Below are positions 8,403-17,139 of a stretch of DNA of 64,000 nt, in pieces. The notes under the pieces are model-generated. The model was given only the letters and a program-made list of their open reading frames with translations, was not told the origin of the DNA and did no database searches. How positions within the stretch are numbered: position 1 is the stretch's first letter; the number at the start of each line of letters is the position of its first letter. The stretch comes from DASUPK01 sp963804595 (lineage in GTDB: Bacteria; Actinomycetota; Thermoleophilia; Solirubrobacterales; 70-9): the NCBI GenBank assembly GCA_963804595.1, contig CAWDQZ010000003.1:248001-312000 (forward strand), in the 5' to 3' direction. The translations under genes were made by a program, and so were the position numbers.

Positions 8403-9095
8403 ATGGAACAGGCCATAGCGTCCGCGCGCGTGCTCGTCGTCGAGGACGACGAGGCGATCGCGGATGTCCTGCGGCGTTCGCTGCGCGCCGAGGGACATGA
8501 GGTTCGCAGCGCCGGGGACGGCGCCGAGGCGCTGACCGCGGCCGAGCAGTTCAGCCCGGATCTCGTCGTCCTCGACCTGGGGCTGCCCCGCCTCGACGGC
8601 GTGGAGGTCTGCCGCCGGATCCGAGCCGAAAGCGACGTGCCGATCCTGATGCTCACGGCTCGCACCGAGACCGAGGACCGCGTCAAGGGACTGGATACCG
8701 GTGCGGACGACTATCTGCCCAAGCCCTTCGAGCGCACCGAGCTGCTCGCCCGGATCAGGGCTCTCCTCCGCCGCCGGCCGCCTCGCGGCAGCGCCTCGAT
8801 CGTCGTCGGCGACCTGATGCTCAATCCCGACACGCGCGAGGTGAAGCGCGGCGACAGGGAGATCGAGCTGACCAACCGCGAATTCGAGCTGCTCGAGTAC
8901 CTGGCCCGCAACCAGAAGCTGGTCGTCTCGCGCGAGCGGCTGCTCGAAGACGTCTGGGGCTATGACCCGTTCGAGCAGACCAACACGATCGACGTCTTCA
9001 TCTCGAATCTGCGGCGCAAGCTCGAATCGGGGGGCGAGCCGCGCCTGCTGCACACCAAGCGCGGCGCCGGATACGTCCTCAAGGCAGCCGCGTGA
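8403..9095 (+). CDS. OmpR-family response regulator
   Basis: A 230-residue DNA-binding response regulator. The receiver domain (residues about 9-120) has the acidic pair in VVEDDEAI, the phosphoacceptor Asp58 in VVLDLGLPRLDG, and the conserved Lys in DYLPKPFE. The C-terminal winged helix (about 130-228) has the typical OmpR signature (LTNREFELLEYLARN; VDVFISNLRRKLE). An ATG at 8403 or the GTG immediately before it (8400) could start translation; the GTG fits the promoter placement better. The stop overlaps the kinase start as GTGA, so the two are coupled. The regulated genes cannot be told from sequence. Confidence 0.95.
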   Translation: MEQAIASARVLVVEDDEAIADVLRRSLRAEGHEVRSAGDGAEALTAAEQFSPDLVVLDLGLPRLDGVEVCRRIRAESDVPILMLTARTETEDRVKGLDTGADDYLPKPFERTELLARIRALLRRRPPRGSASIVVGDLMLNPDTREVKRGDREIELTNREFELLEYLARNQKLVVSRERLLEDVWGYDPFEQTNTIDVFISNLRRKLESGGEPRLLHTKRGAGYVLKAAA

Positions 9096-10567
9096 AGTGG
9101 GCCAACCCTAGGCGCCTCCCCCTCTTCGAGCGCATCCCGGTCCGCTGGCGGATCGCGATCACCACCGCGGGCCTGACCCTGCTGATCCTGGTGATCTTCG
9201 CTCTGGTGCTCGGGCAGGTCGTGGGGAACCGGATCCGAAGCGACTTCCGCTCGGAGCTGCGGAACGCCGCCACCTCGCTCGCCGACGAGACGAAGATCTT
9301 TTCCTCCCCCTCGGGCGCGATCGTCGAAAGCCCTCGCATCAAGGACTTCGCCGCCGCCGACAAGGCGGTGATCAGGATCTACGACGCCTACGGCCACCAG
9401 CTGAGCCCGACGATCGCCGGGGTCGACATGGGCAACCCGCAGCCGGGCGTGCACAGCTCCGGAGCCCTGAGCGTCGCCACCGAGCCGATCACGAGCATCG
9501 ATTCGTCCGGAGAACGCACGCTGGTGGGATACGTGCAGTACGCACGCAGCCCGGAGGGCGTCAACGAAACCGTCGCGCACCTCTGGCTCTTCCTCGGCGC
9601 GGGTGTCCTCGGCGGCACGGTCCTCGCCCTCCTCGCCGGGCTCGCCGTCGCCGACCGCGCCATGCGTCCGATCAAGGCGCTCACCGGGCTCGCTCGCCAG
9701 ATCACCAGCACGCGCGACCCCTCCAAGCGCATTCCCACGCCTTCCACCGACGATGAGGTGGGAGAGCTGGCGCGAACGATGGACGGCATGCTCCAGGCCC
9801 TCGACGAGGCGCACTCCGAGCGGGAGCAGGCGCTCGACCGCCAGCGCGAGTTCGTCGCTGACGCCTCTCACGAGCTCCGCACCCCGCTGACCAGCATCCA
9901 GGCGAACCTCGAGCTGCTTCAGGTCGAGGGCGCCGGCTCCGAGGACGACCAGCACGCCGTCAACTCGGCGCTCTCCTCCACCAAGCGGATGTCCGGCCTG
10001 GTCTCGGACCTGCTCCTGCTGGCGCGCGCCGACGCGGGGCGCCGGGTCGCCCGCACGGACCTCGATCTGGCGGCCATCGCCGCGGGAGCGCTCGAGGAGG
10101 TCGGGCCGCTCGCCGGGGACAGGCATCTCGAGAGCCACCTCGATGGCCCACTTGCGATGACCGGCAACCCCGACGAGCTCCACCGGATGATCCGGAACCT
10201 GCTGGAGAACGCCATTCGCCACACCCCGGAGAAGACCACCGTGGAGCTGTCGGCGCGACGCGACGGCGACCAGGCGCTACTCGAGGTCGTGGACGACGGG
10301 CCGGGGATTCCGGACGGGATCGAGGAGCAGGTCTTCGACCGCTTCGTCCGTGGCGAGGGACCCGCCGACACCATCAGTGGCGGCGGGACGGGCCTGGGCC
10401 TCGCGATCGTCCGCGCTGTCGCCCAGTCGCATGGCGGCTCGGTCGACGCGGGCAAGAGCACCTACGGGGGCGCCCGCTTCTCGATCCGGCTGCCCCTCGA
10501 GCGCCCCGCCGAGCCCGCCTCGGAGGAGCTGCCGGCGGAGCGCTCGGACGAGCCCCAGAAGCTTTAG
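9092..10567 (+). CDS. Membrane sensor histidine kinase
   Basis: A 491-residue sensor kinase and partner of the preceding regulator. Membrane segments are at about 20-44 and 162-186, flanking an extracytoplasmic sensor of about 115 residues. A HAMP linker follows (186-240). The HisKA domain carries the phosphorylated His260 in VADASHELRTP. The ATPase domain has the N box NLLENAIRHTPE, the G1 box VDDGPGIPDG and the G2 box GGGTGLGLAIV. It starts with GTG overlapping the regulator stop. The sensor domain matches no family I recognise, so the signal is unknown. It is followed by the structured RNA/terminator region. Confidence 0.95.
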   Translation: MKWANPRRLPLFERIPVRWRIAITTAGLTLLILVIFALVLGQVVGNRIRSDFRSELRNAATSLADETKIFSSPSGAIVESPRIKDFAAADKAVIRIYDAYGHQLSPTIAGVDMGNPQPGVHSSGALSVATEPITSIDSSGERTLVGYVQYARSPEGVNETVAHLWLFLGAGVLGGTVLALLAGLAVADRAMRPIKALTGLARQITSTRDPSKRIPTPSTDDEVGELARTMDGMLQALDEAHSEREQALDRQREFVADASHELRTPLTSIQANLELLQVEGAGSEDDQHAVNSALSSTKRMSGLVSDLLLLARADAGRRVARTDLDLAAIAAGALEEVGPLAGDRHLESHLDGPLAMTGNPDELHRMIRNLLENAIRHTPEKTTVELSARRDGDQALLEVVDDGPGIPDGIEEQVFDRFVRGEGPADTISGGGTGLGLAIVRAVAQSHGGSVDAGKSTYGGARFSIRLPLERPAEPASEELPAERSDEPQKL

Positions 10568-10600
10568 CAAACGTTCAATTACGCCTCCTAGATTCTGCGC

Positions 10601-10751
10601 TTGGACGAGACACCTCGCCGGCGGTGCGAAACCCCACACACTCCGGCGAGACCCGCTTAGGCCCTGATTCGGCGGGGGCTTTGGCCGCCGCCGATGAAGA
10701 CTTAAGCGTCGCCCCCGGTGGTCGCCCCTCCCTCGACCACCGGGGGCTTTT
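10601..10751 (+). ncRNA. Candidate structured RNA with three consecutive hairpins
   Basis: The 199-bp gap between the kinase and the phospholipase D gene folds by eye into three back-to-back hairpins. The first is CTCGCCGG (10614-10621) with CCGGCGAG (10643-10650). The second is CGCTTA (10655-10660) with TAAGCG (10703-10708), enclosing CGGCGG/CCGCCG. The third is the terminator at 10711-10751. A TAGATT at 10589-10594 could be a -10 with a start near 10601, but no good -35 is visible. It may be a small RNA or a regulatory leader of the next gene. It does not match a riboswitch class I can recall. Confidence 0.4.
10711..10751 (+). terminator. Strong intrinsic terminator after the kinase gene
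   Basis: A perfect stem gcccccggtggtcg/cgaccaccgggggc, with an 8-9 nt C-rich loop, is followed by TTTT. It points in the plus direction and ends the two-component operon or the candidate RNA, 15 bp before the phospholipase D start. The next gene needs readthrough or its own promoter within this region. Confidence 0.85.
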
Positions 10752-10766
10752 ACCTTTCCCGAGGCG

Positions 10767-11864
10767 ATGCCCGCGATCGAGGTGATCACTCTCACCGACG
10801 GCGGCCAGAGCGCCGACGCCATCGCGCACCGGGTCGCGGACTTCCTGCGCCCGGCGAGGTCGAGCCTCGAGCTCGCCCTCTATGACATCCGCCTTCCCGA
10901 CCCCACCGGCTCGATCGTCGCGGGTCAGGTGCGCGAGGCCGAGGCCCGGGGAGTCGCCACGAGGCTCCTCTACAACGTCGACACGGCGAGGCCCTCGGAG
11001 CTCCACCCCCCACCCCGCACCCGTCCCGAGATCCTCGCCGAGCTCCCCATCGACGCCCGGGCCGTCCCGGGCGTCCCGGACCTGATGCACCACAAGTACG
11101 CGGTTCGCGACGACGACGCGGTCTGGACCGGATCGACGAACTGGACGATCGACTCCTGGACCCGTCAGGAGAACGTGATCGCGATCGTGTCCGACCGGCG
11201 AATCGCGCGGAGCTTCCGGCGCAACTTCGAGGAGCTCTGGTCCAACCAGGACGTCGCCAGGAGCGGACGCGTGGACCCCGAGCCCGTTGACGTCGGCGGA
11301 GCCACTGTCACCGCCTGGTTCACGCCGGGACACGGCGAAGAGCTCTCACAGCGGATCGCGACCGCGATCGGGGCGGCCCGCCGTCGGGTGAGGATCGCCT
11401 CCCCGGTGATCACCTCCGGCCCGATCCTCGGCACGCTCGCCGAGCTCGCTGACAAGGGCGGGCGGGACATCGCGGGCGTCGTGGACGGCCCGCAGACCGA
11501 GACCGTCTTTCAGCAATGGCGCGAGAATGGCCACACCGGCTGGAAGATCCCGCTGCTGGCGGCGACGCTCTCCAAGCTGCCGTTCTCCGCCAAGCCATCG
11601 ACTCCATGGACGCCCGAGCTCGCCGTCCACGACTTCATGCACGCCAAGGTCACCGTGGCGGACGACGTCATCTTCCTCGGCTCGTTCAACCTCTCCCGCT
11701 CCGGCGAGCAGAACGCGGAGTCGGTCCTCGAGATCCGCGACGCCGCGCTGGCGGAGCGGCTCGCGTCGTTCGTCGACGAGGTGCGAGGGCGTTATCCGGC
11801 CGCGGAGACCCCGGCGCGGAGCCGTGACATCACATCCTCGACGCCGTCAGCCAGCTCCGCCTGA
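10767..11864 (+). CDS. Phospholipase D-like protein
   Basis: A 365-residue protein of the phospholipase D/nuclease superfamily with two HKD motifs. One is HHKYAVRDDDAVWTGSTNW near residue 108. The other is HAKVTVADDVIFLGSFNLS near residue 293. The two halves form one active site with two histidines. No signal peptide or membrane segment is visible, so it is probably cytoplasmic. The substrate (phospholipid or nucleic acid) cannot be told. The 3' end overlaps the convergent LOG gene by 73 bp. A strong terminator lies 15 bp upstream. Confidence 0.85.
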   Translation: MPAIEVITLTDGGQSADAIAHRVADFLRPARSSLELALYDIRLPDPTGSIVAGQVREAEARGVATRLLYNVDTARPSELHPPPRTRPEILAELPIDARAVPGVPDLMHHKYAVRDDDAVWTGSTNWTIDSWTRQENVIAIVSDRRIARSFRRNFEELWSNQDVARSGRVDPEPVDVGGATVTAWFTPGHGEELSQRIATAIGAARRRVRIASPVITSGPILGTLAELADKGGRDIAGVVDGPQTETVFQQWRENGHTGWKIPLLAATLSKLPFSAKPSTPWTPELAVHDFMHAKVTVADDVIFLGSFNLSRSGEQNAESVLEIRDAALAERLASFVDEVRGRYPAAETPARSRDITSSTPSASSA

Positions 11865-12496
11865 GCGAGGTCCTCGCGGGTCAACATGCCCTCCGCCAGG
11901 GGGTGCGAGTTGATCCATCCCATCAGCCCGGACCAGAACTCGGATCCCTCCAGGATCACCGGGTGATCCACCGCCTTGCCCGTCTGGATGAGTGTGAGCA
12001 CCTCGAAGAGCTCGTCGAGCGTGCCGAAACCGCCGGGGAAGACGACGAGGGCCTCCGAGTAGCGCACGAACATCAGCTTCCGGACGAAGAAGTAGTGGAA
12101 CTCGATGCCGAGGTCGACGTACGGGTTGATGCCCTGCTCGTGCGGCAGCTCGATGTTGATCCCGACGGAGAGGGCACCCGCGTCCTGGGCGCCGCGGTTC
12201 GCGGCCTCCATCGCCCCCGGACCCCCGCCGGTGATCACGGCGAAGCCGGCCTCGCCAATGGCGCGACCCACCTCCCGGGCCCGTTGGTACTCGGCCGAAT
12301 CCGCCGGTATTCGCGCGGAGCCGAAGATGCAGATCGCCGGGCCGATCTCCCCCAGCTGGTTGAAGCCTAGGACCAGTTCCCGCTCGATACGCCGCAGGCG
12401 CTCGGCCTCGGAGCGCTCTGAGAGGACGCTGGGGCTGTCCGCGTAGATGATCTCCTCGTCCGCGGTGGCCGGCAGGCGGCCCGCTGGCTCCCTCAT
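11792..12496 (-). CDS. LOG family protein (TIGR00730), nucleotide phosphoribohydrolase-like
   Basis: The 234-residue protein has the two family signatures, GGGPGAMEAANRGA and PGGFGTLDELFE, which form the nucleotide-binding and catalytic site of LOG phosphoribohydrolases. Family members release free cytokinins or other bases from nucleoside 5'-monophosphates; the bacterial role is generally unclear. The ATG directly abuts the RNase J stop (0-bp gap), so it belongs to the dapA-RNase J-LOG transcript. The C-terminal 73 bp overlap the phospholipase D gene on the other strand. Confidence 0.88.
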   Translation of the reverse strand: MREPAGRLPATADEEIIYADSPSVLSERSEAERLRRIERELVLGFNQLGEIGPAICIFGSARIPADSAEYQRAREVGRAIGEAGFAVITGGGPGAMEAANRGAQDAGALSVGINIELPHEQGINPYVDLGIEFHYFFVRKLMFVRYSEALVVFPGGFGTLDELFEVLTLIQTGKAVDHPVILEGSEFWSGLMGWINSHPLAEGMLTREDLAQAELADGVEDVMSRLRAGVSAAG

Positions 12497-14161
12497 CTAG
12501 ACCTCGACGACGACGGGCAGGACCAGCGGCCGGCGGCGGAGCTTCTCGTAGACGAACTCCGCGATGTCGTCATGCAGGTCCTGCTGCAGGAGAGAGATCT
12601 CCCTGACCTCCTCCTGAGCGGCGTCTCTGAGCGTCTCCTGGACGACGTCCCGCAGCTCGTCGCGGAGACCATCGGCCTCCTCGGCGAAGGGCACGCCCCG
12701 GAATATCACCTCGGGGCCCGCGACCTGTGAGCCGTCGTCCGAGGAGATTGTCGCCACGACGATGAAGACGCCGTCGTCGGAGAGCTTGCGGCGGTCGCGC
12801 AGCGCGAACTCGTCGGGCTCGCCGACCGAGACCCCGTCCACGAAGATCATGCTCGCGTGAACGTCCTCGCCGAAGCGTGCGCCGGAGTCGTCGACCTCCA
12901 GCGCAAGCCCGTTGCGCCCCATGAAGATGCGATCGGGGTCGATACCGACCGACTCCGCGAGGTCGGCATGCAGGCGCAACCGCTTGTGGTCGCCGTGGAA
13001 GGGGAAGACGTTCCGCGGCTTGGTCAGGTTGAGCATCAGTTTGAGCTCCTCCTGCCAGCCGTGGCCCGACGCGTGGATAGGCGCGTCGGCGGCCGTCACG
13101 ACCTGGGCACCGATCTGGAAGATCCGGTCGATCGTCTCGTTCACGGAGCGCTCGTTGCCGGGAATCGGGGTGGCCGAGAAGATCACCGTGTCGCCGGAAT
13201 GGAGCTCGACGTCCGGATGGTCGCGATGCGCCATCCGGCGAAGCGCCGACAGCGGCTCGCCCTGGCTGCCGGTGGAGATGACGACGACCTCATCGTCCGG
13301 GAAATCCTGGACCTCCTTCGGCGAGATGAAGAGCCCGTCCGGGGCGCCGGCCATGCCGAGGTTCGAGGCGATGTTGAAGTTCTTGCGCATCGAGCGCCCC
13401 ACGAGCGCGACGCGGCGGTCCAGACGCGCCGCGGCGTCGATCGCCTGCTGGACCCGATGGATGTTCGAGGCGAAGCAGGTGACGATGATCCGCCCGGGAC
13501 AGCGCGCGAAGACCTCGAGCAGCGCCGGCCCGACACTGGACTCCGACGGGGCGACGCCCGGGCGATCCGCGTTGGTCGAATCGCCGCAGAGGCAGAGGAG
13601 ACCTTCCCTGCCGAGCTCGGCGAGGCGCGAGACGTCCGCCGGGATTCCATCCACCGGCGTCTGGTCGAACTTGTAGTCGCCGGTGATCAGGACGGTGCCG
13701 AGGTCCGTGGTGAGCGCCACGGCGCGCGCGTCCGGGATCGAATGCGCCATGTGGACCAGCTCGATGTCGAACGGGCCGGCCTCCACCCGCTCCCCTGCCG
13801 GGAGCTCCTCCAACGGCACGTCGCGAAGCTTGTGCTCGTCGAGCTTCGAGCGGACCATGCCGATCGTGAGCAGGCCGCCGTAGATCACCGGCGGGATGCC
13901 GATCTCGCGAAGGACGTACGGCAGCGCCCCGACGTGGTCCTCATGGCCGTGCGTGAGCACGATCGCCTCGATGTCGTCCGCGCGGTCGCGCAGGCTCGAG
14001 AAGTCCGGGAGAACGAGATCGATGCCGAGCATGTCCGCGGTCGGGAACATCAGGCCGGTGTCGACGACCACGATTCGGCCGTCGCACTCCACGGCGGTCA
14101 TGTTCTTTCCGATCTCCCCTAGTCCGCCCAGCGGGAGGATCCGAACGCCGGAGCTGGACAA
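12497..14161 (-). CDS. rnj: Ribonuclease J
   Basis: RNase J is a metallo-beta-lactamase/beta-CASP nuclease with endo- and 5'-3' exonuclease activity in mRNA decay and rRNA maturation. The 554-residue protein has the N-terminal signature LPLGGLGEIGKNM, the zinc motif LTHGHEDHVGALP near residue 72, GDYKFDQTP, the beta-CASP motif SATPIPGNE, and HASGHGWQEEL in the catalytic core. The C-terminal domain is as long as in other full-length members. It lies 2 bp after dapA and directly before the LOG gene, an arrangement shared with mycobacteria. Confidence 0.97.
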   Translation of the reverse strand: MSSSGVRILPLGGLGEIGKNMTAVECDGRIVVVDTGLMFPTADMLGIDLVLPDFSSLRDRADDIEAIVLTHGHEDHVGALPYVLREIGIPPVIYGGLLTIGMVRSKLDEHKLRDVPLEELPAGERVEAGPFDIELVHMAHSIPDARAVALTTDLGTVLITGDYKFDQTPVDGIPADVSRLAELGREGLLCLCGDSTNADRPGVAPSESSVGPALLEVFARCPGRIIVTCFASNIHRVQQAIDAAARLDRRVALVGRSMRKNFNIASNLGMAGAPDGLFISPKEVQDFPDDEVVVISTGSQGEPLSALRRMAHRDHPDVELHSGDTVIFSATPIPGNERSVNETIDRIFQIGAQVVTAADAPIHASGHGWQEELKLMLNLTKPRNVFPFHGDHKRLRLHADLAESVGIDPDRIFMGRNGLALEVDDSGARFGEDVHASMIFVDGVSVGEPDEFALRDRRKLSDDGVFIVVATISSDDGSQVAGPEVIFRGVPFAEEADGLRDELRDVVQETLRDAAQEEVREISLLQQDLHDDIAEFVYEKLRRRPLVLPVVVEV

Positions 14162-14163
14162 AC

Positions 14164-15036
14164 CTACGCGGCGCTCCCGGCCAGCAGGCCGTGGGCCTCG
14201 AGAGCCCGTTTGACCTCGGCCCGCTGCTCTTCGTCCGCCTCGACGATCGGCAGGCGCGCCCGTGCCGAGCAGATTCCGAGCAGCTCCAACCCAGCCTTCA
14301 CCGGGATCGGATTGGTCTTGCCGAGGACGTCGTATATCGGCCGCAGCGACTCGTCGATCTCCCGCGCACGATCGGTGTCACCCGCCTGCATGGCGTCGTA
14401 GATCTCGCGCATCTCGGAGCCGACCAGGTGGCTGGCGACCAGCACACCCCCGGGGCCACCCATCTCGAGGGTGCGTAGGAAGGTCCCGTCGTTGCCCGCC
14501 AGCACACTCAGGCCGTCGACCGGCTGCAGCTCATCGTCGTTCGCCTGCTTGACCGCGACGACGTTCTCGATCCGGGCCAGCTCGGCCAGCTGGTCGGGCG
14601 AGACGTTCACCACCACCCGCGACGGGATGTTGTAGAGCACCACCGGAATCCCGGCCGCCCTTCCGACGGCCTCGTAGTGCGCCCTGATCCCGCGGAAGTT
14701 CGGCTTGTTGTAGTACGGGGTGACAGCGAGGACCGCATCGGCACCCGCCTCGGCGGCCGCCGCCGAAAGCCGCTCGGAATGCCGCGTGTCATTCGAGCCG
14801 GTGCCGCAGATGAGAAGCACGTCGGGGCCGACCTCGTCGCGCACGGCGCGCAGCAGTGCCAGCTTCTCCTCGTCGTCGAGGGTGGGCGATTCCCCGGTGG
14901 TGCCCGAGAGCACCAAACCGTCGGAGCCGTGCTCGATCAGGTGGCGCGCCACCTTGCGAGCTGCAACCTCGTCCACCGAGCGGTCCTCGGTGAACGGCGT
15001 CACCATCGCGGTGATTACGCCTCCGATCTCCGCCAT
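14164..15036 (-). CDS. dapA: 4-hydroxy-tetrahydrodipicolinate synthase
   Basis: DapA condenses pyruvate with aspartate semialdehyde, the first step of the lysine/diaminopimelate branch. In the 290-residue TIM barrel the substrate-binding GTTGESPTL is at about 44-52, the Tyr of VTPYYNKPNF follows, and the Schiff-base Lys is in NVVAVKQANDD (about residue 161). The typical GNDGTFLRTLEMGGPGG segment is present. It is 17 bp downstream of dapB in the same direction, so M16 peptidase, dapB, dapA and RNase J probably share a transcript. No lysine riboswitch is seen. Confidence 0.97.
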   Translation of the reverse strand: MAEIGGVITAMVTPFTEDRSVDEVAARKVARHLIEHGSDGLVLSGTTGESPTLDDEEKLALLRAVRDEVGPDVLLICGTGSNDTRHSERLSAAAAEAGADAVLAVTPYYNKPNFRGIRAHYEAVGRAAGIPVVLYNIPSRVVVNVSPDQLAELARIENVVAVKQANDDELQPVDGLSVLAGNDGTFLRTLEMGGPGGVLVASHLVGSEMREIYDAMQAGDTDRAREIDESLRPIYDVLGKTNPIPVKAGLELLGICSARARLPIVEADEEQRAEVKRALEAHGLLAGSAA

Positions 15037-15053
15037 CAGCCTGAGAGTACCGC

Positions 15054-15734
15054 TCAGAGCAGATTCTCCAGGCCCACGACGAAGCGGTCCGGCAGAACGG
15101 GAACCTTCCTGATCGCCAGCAGCACGCCGGGCATGAAGCTGGTGCGATCGGTGGAGTCGTGGCGAACGGAGAGTGTCTGGCCCTGTCCTCCGAAGACGAC
15201 CTCCTGATGCGCGACCAGCCCGGGCAGTCGCACCGAGTGGATCGGCTCGTGGACGTTTCCGCCGGCCTCGCCGATCAGTTGCGCCGTTCGCTTCGCGGTG
15301 CCCGAGGGCGCATCCTGCTTCCGGTCGTGATGCAGCTCGATGATCTCGGCCTCCGGCATGTGCGGCGCGATCAGCTTCGAGGCCTCCATCATCAGTACCG
15401 CCCCGATCGCGAAGTTCGGCGCGACGAAGCAGTTGGCCCCGCCGGCTGCTTCCTCGACCCGCCCGCGGAGCTCATCCAGGTCGAATCCCGTGCTGCCGAC
15501 CACGGTGTGCACGCCGGCGCCGATCGCCTCCATCACGTTCGCGGGCGCGGCATCGGGGGTGGTGAAGTCCACCATCACGTCCGCCGCGCCCAGAAACTCG
15601 CCCACCGAGGTGCCGAGGGAAGGATCGGCTCGTCCGACGAGCTCGAGGTCGTCCGCATCCTCCACTGCGTTGGACGTGGTCTCCCCCATGCGCCCGGCGG
15701 CGCCGGAGACCATGACTCTGATCGGGTCGGCCAT
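15054..15734 (-). CDS. dapB: 4-hydroxy-tetrahydrodipicolinate reductase
   Basis: DapB reduces the DapA product with NAD(P)H. The N-terminal Rossmann motif is VSGAAGRMGE and the cofactor-binding segment is VDFTTPDA. The catalytic signature is ELHHDRKQDAPSGTA. At 226 residues it is short but complete at both ends. The reading frame continues upstream, but the ATG at 15734 puts the glycine-rich loop at the normal position, so I use it. A 34-codon reading frame separates it from the M16 peptidase gene. Confidence 0.95.
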   Translation of the reverse strand: MADPIRVMVSGAAGRMGETTSNAVEDADDLELVGRADPSLGTSVGEFLGAADVMVDFTTPDAAPANVMEAIGAGVHTVVGSTGFDLDELRGRVEEAAGGANCFVAPNFAIGAVLMMEASKLIAPHMPEAEIIELHHDRKQDAPSGTAKRTAQLIGEAGGNVHEPIHSVRLPGLVAHQEVVFGGQGQTLSVRHDSTDRTSFMPGVLLAIRKVPVLPDRFVVGLENLL

Positions 15735-15745
15735 CGCGGGCGATC

Positions 15746-15850
15746 TTATGAGGGATCGATCGCCCGGAACCAGTCGGCCAGCGCCTCCAGGCCCTGGCGC
15801 TGCGGCTTCCCACCGCCCAGCCAGGCGAGGACCCGTCCCTCCCGGCGCAT
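15746..15850 (-). CDS. Candidate 34-residue small protein
   Basis: A short open frame starts with an ATG immediately after the TAG of the M16 peptidase gene (TAGATG) and ends with TAA 11 bp before dapB. The product would start MRREGRVLAWLGGGKPQRQG and end ADWFRAIDPS. It fills almost the whole gap and would be translated by coupling. I do not recognise it. It may simply be the intergenic spacer. Confidence 0.3.
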   Translation of the reverse strand: MRREGRVLAWLGGGKPQRQGLEALADWFRAIDPS

Positions 15851-17128
15851 CTACGCGGCGGCGAGCGCCTCGCTGACCGGCGCTAGAGCGGAGCGGAAGC
15901 GCTCCTCGTTCGGTGCGATCGCCGCCGCCGAGAGGGCCGCGGGGTCGTACAGGTCGCGAGCGAGATCGGCGATCTCGTCGCCCGTGACCGCGTCGATCCT
16001 CTCGATCAGCTCGTCGATCGTCAGCAGCGGCGTATCGAAGAGAACGGCCTTGCCGATCCGGCCCATGCGCGCACCGGTGGACTCCGAAGAGAGCACCATG
16101 CGGCCCTTGACGTGCTCCTTGGCGCGGATCAGCTCCTCCTCGGTGATCCCGTCGGAGTGGATCGAGGCGAGCTCCCGCCCGATGATCCCGCACGCCTCCT
16201 CGACGTTGTCCTCCCGGGTGCCGACGTAGAGCCCGACCAGGCCGCTGTCCACGTACTGCTGCGTGTACGAGCCGACCGCGTAGGCGAGACCGCGCTTCTC
16301 TCGGATCTCGCGAAAGAGCCTGGAGGAGGTCGATCCGCCGAAGACCGTATCGAGGATGGTGAGCGCGTAGCGGCGCTCATCGGAGCGGTCGATGCCGGGA
16401 GCCCCGAACGCGATGTGGAACTGCTCGGTGTCCTTCTGCTGGAAGGCGACCTCGGCTCCGTCGACCTCCGGTGGCTCGTGCGTGCCGCCTCCCGACGCCG
16501 CGGGGGGTTCGATATGGCGCTTCGTCAGCTCGACGATCTGCTCGTGATCGAGATTCCCGGCCGCGGCGACCACGATGTTCCCGCCCGTGTAGCGGGCCCG
16601 GTGGTAGGAGTCGATGTCCGGGACCGGAATGGAGCTGATCACATCGGCCTCACCGAGCACGCGACGGCCGAGGGGGTGGCCACCGAAGACCGCCCTATCG
16701 AGCACGTCGTGGACCTTGTCCTGCGGCTCGTCCTCGTACATGGCGATCTCCTCGAGGACTACCTCGCGCTCGGAGTCGATCTCCGGGTAGGTCGGGCCGA
16801 GCAGCATCTCCGCGAGCAGGTCGAACGCCTCATCGGTGTGCGTATCGAGGAAGCGGGCGTACAGGTTGGTGGACTCTTTGCCCGTCGCCGCGTTCACCGA
16901 CGCCCCGAGGCCGTCAAAGATCTCCGCGATCTCGATCGCGGAGTAGCGCTTGGTCCCCTTGAAGAGCAGGTGCTCGAGGAAATGCGAGACGCCGGCCTGT
17001 GCCGGCGTCTCGTCCCTCGAACCCGTGCGAACCCAGAGGCCCAGAGCCACCGAGCGCACCGAGGGGACGACCTCGGTGACCACCCGGGCGCCCGACTCGA
17101 GCTCGGTTACCTGCGCCGAATCGGTCAT
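15851..17128 (-). CDS. M16 family zinc peptidase
   Basis: The 425-residue protein has the inverted zinc motif HxxEH (HFLEH in AGVSHFLEHLLFKG) near residue 51, with the downstream Glu expected about 75 residues later. It matches the single-unit processing-peptidase-like family (PepR/YmxG) that follows pnp in actinobacteria and firmicutes. The active form in the family is normally a dimer or pairs a catalytic with a glycine-rich-loop domain; here both domains are in one chain. It begins 11 bp after pnp ends. Substrates are unknown. Confidence 0.92.
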   Translation of the reverse strand: MTDSAQVTELESGARVVTEVVPSVRSVALGLWVRTGSRDETPAQAGVSHFLEHLLFKGTKRYSAIEIAEIFDGLGASVNAATGKESTNLYARFLDTHTDEAFDLLAEMLLGPTYPEIDSEREVVLEEIAMYEDEPQDKVHDVLDRAVFGGHPLGRRVLGEADVISSIPVPDIDSYHRARYTGGNIVVAAAGNLDHEQIVELTKRHIEPPAASGGGTHEPPEVDGAEVAFQQKDTEQFHIAFGAPGIDRSDERRYALTILDTVFGGSTSSRLFREIREKRGLAYAVGSYTQQYVDSGLVGLYVGTREDNVEEACGIIGRELASIHSDGITEEELIRAKEHVKGRMVLSSESTGARMGRIGKAVLFDTPLLTIDELIERIDAVTGDEIADLARDLYDPAALSAAAIAPNEERFRSALAPVSEALAAA

Positions 17129-17139
17129 GCGTATCGGGC

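Noticed and set aside
10601..10751. 6C RNA, cyclic-di-GMP riboswitch or tmRNA for the structured region
   Set aside because: The loops do not have two runs of six C. The c-di-GMP aptamer core is absent. There is no tRNA-like end with a CCA or tag ORF.
14164..15040. Lysine riboswitch before dapA or dapB
   Set aside because: Gaps in this operon are 2-116 bp and hold no lysine aptamer core.
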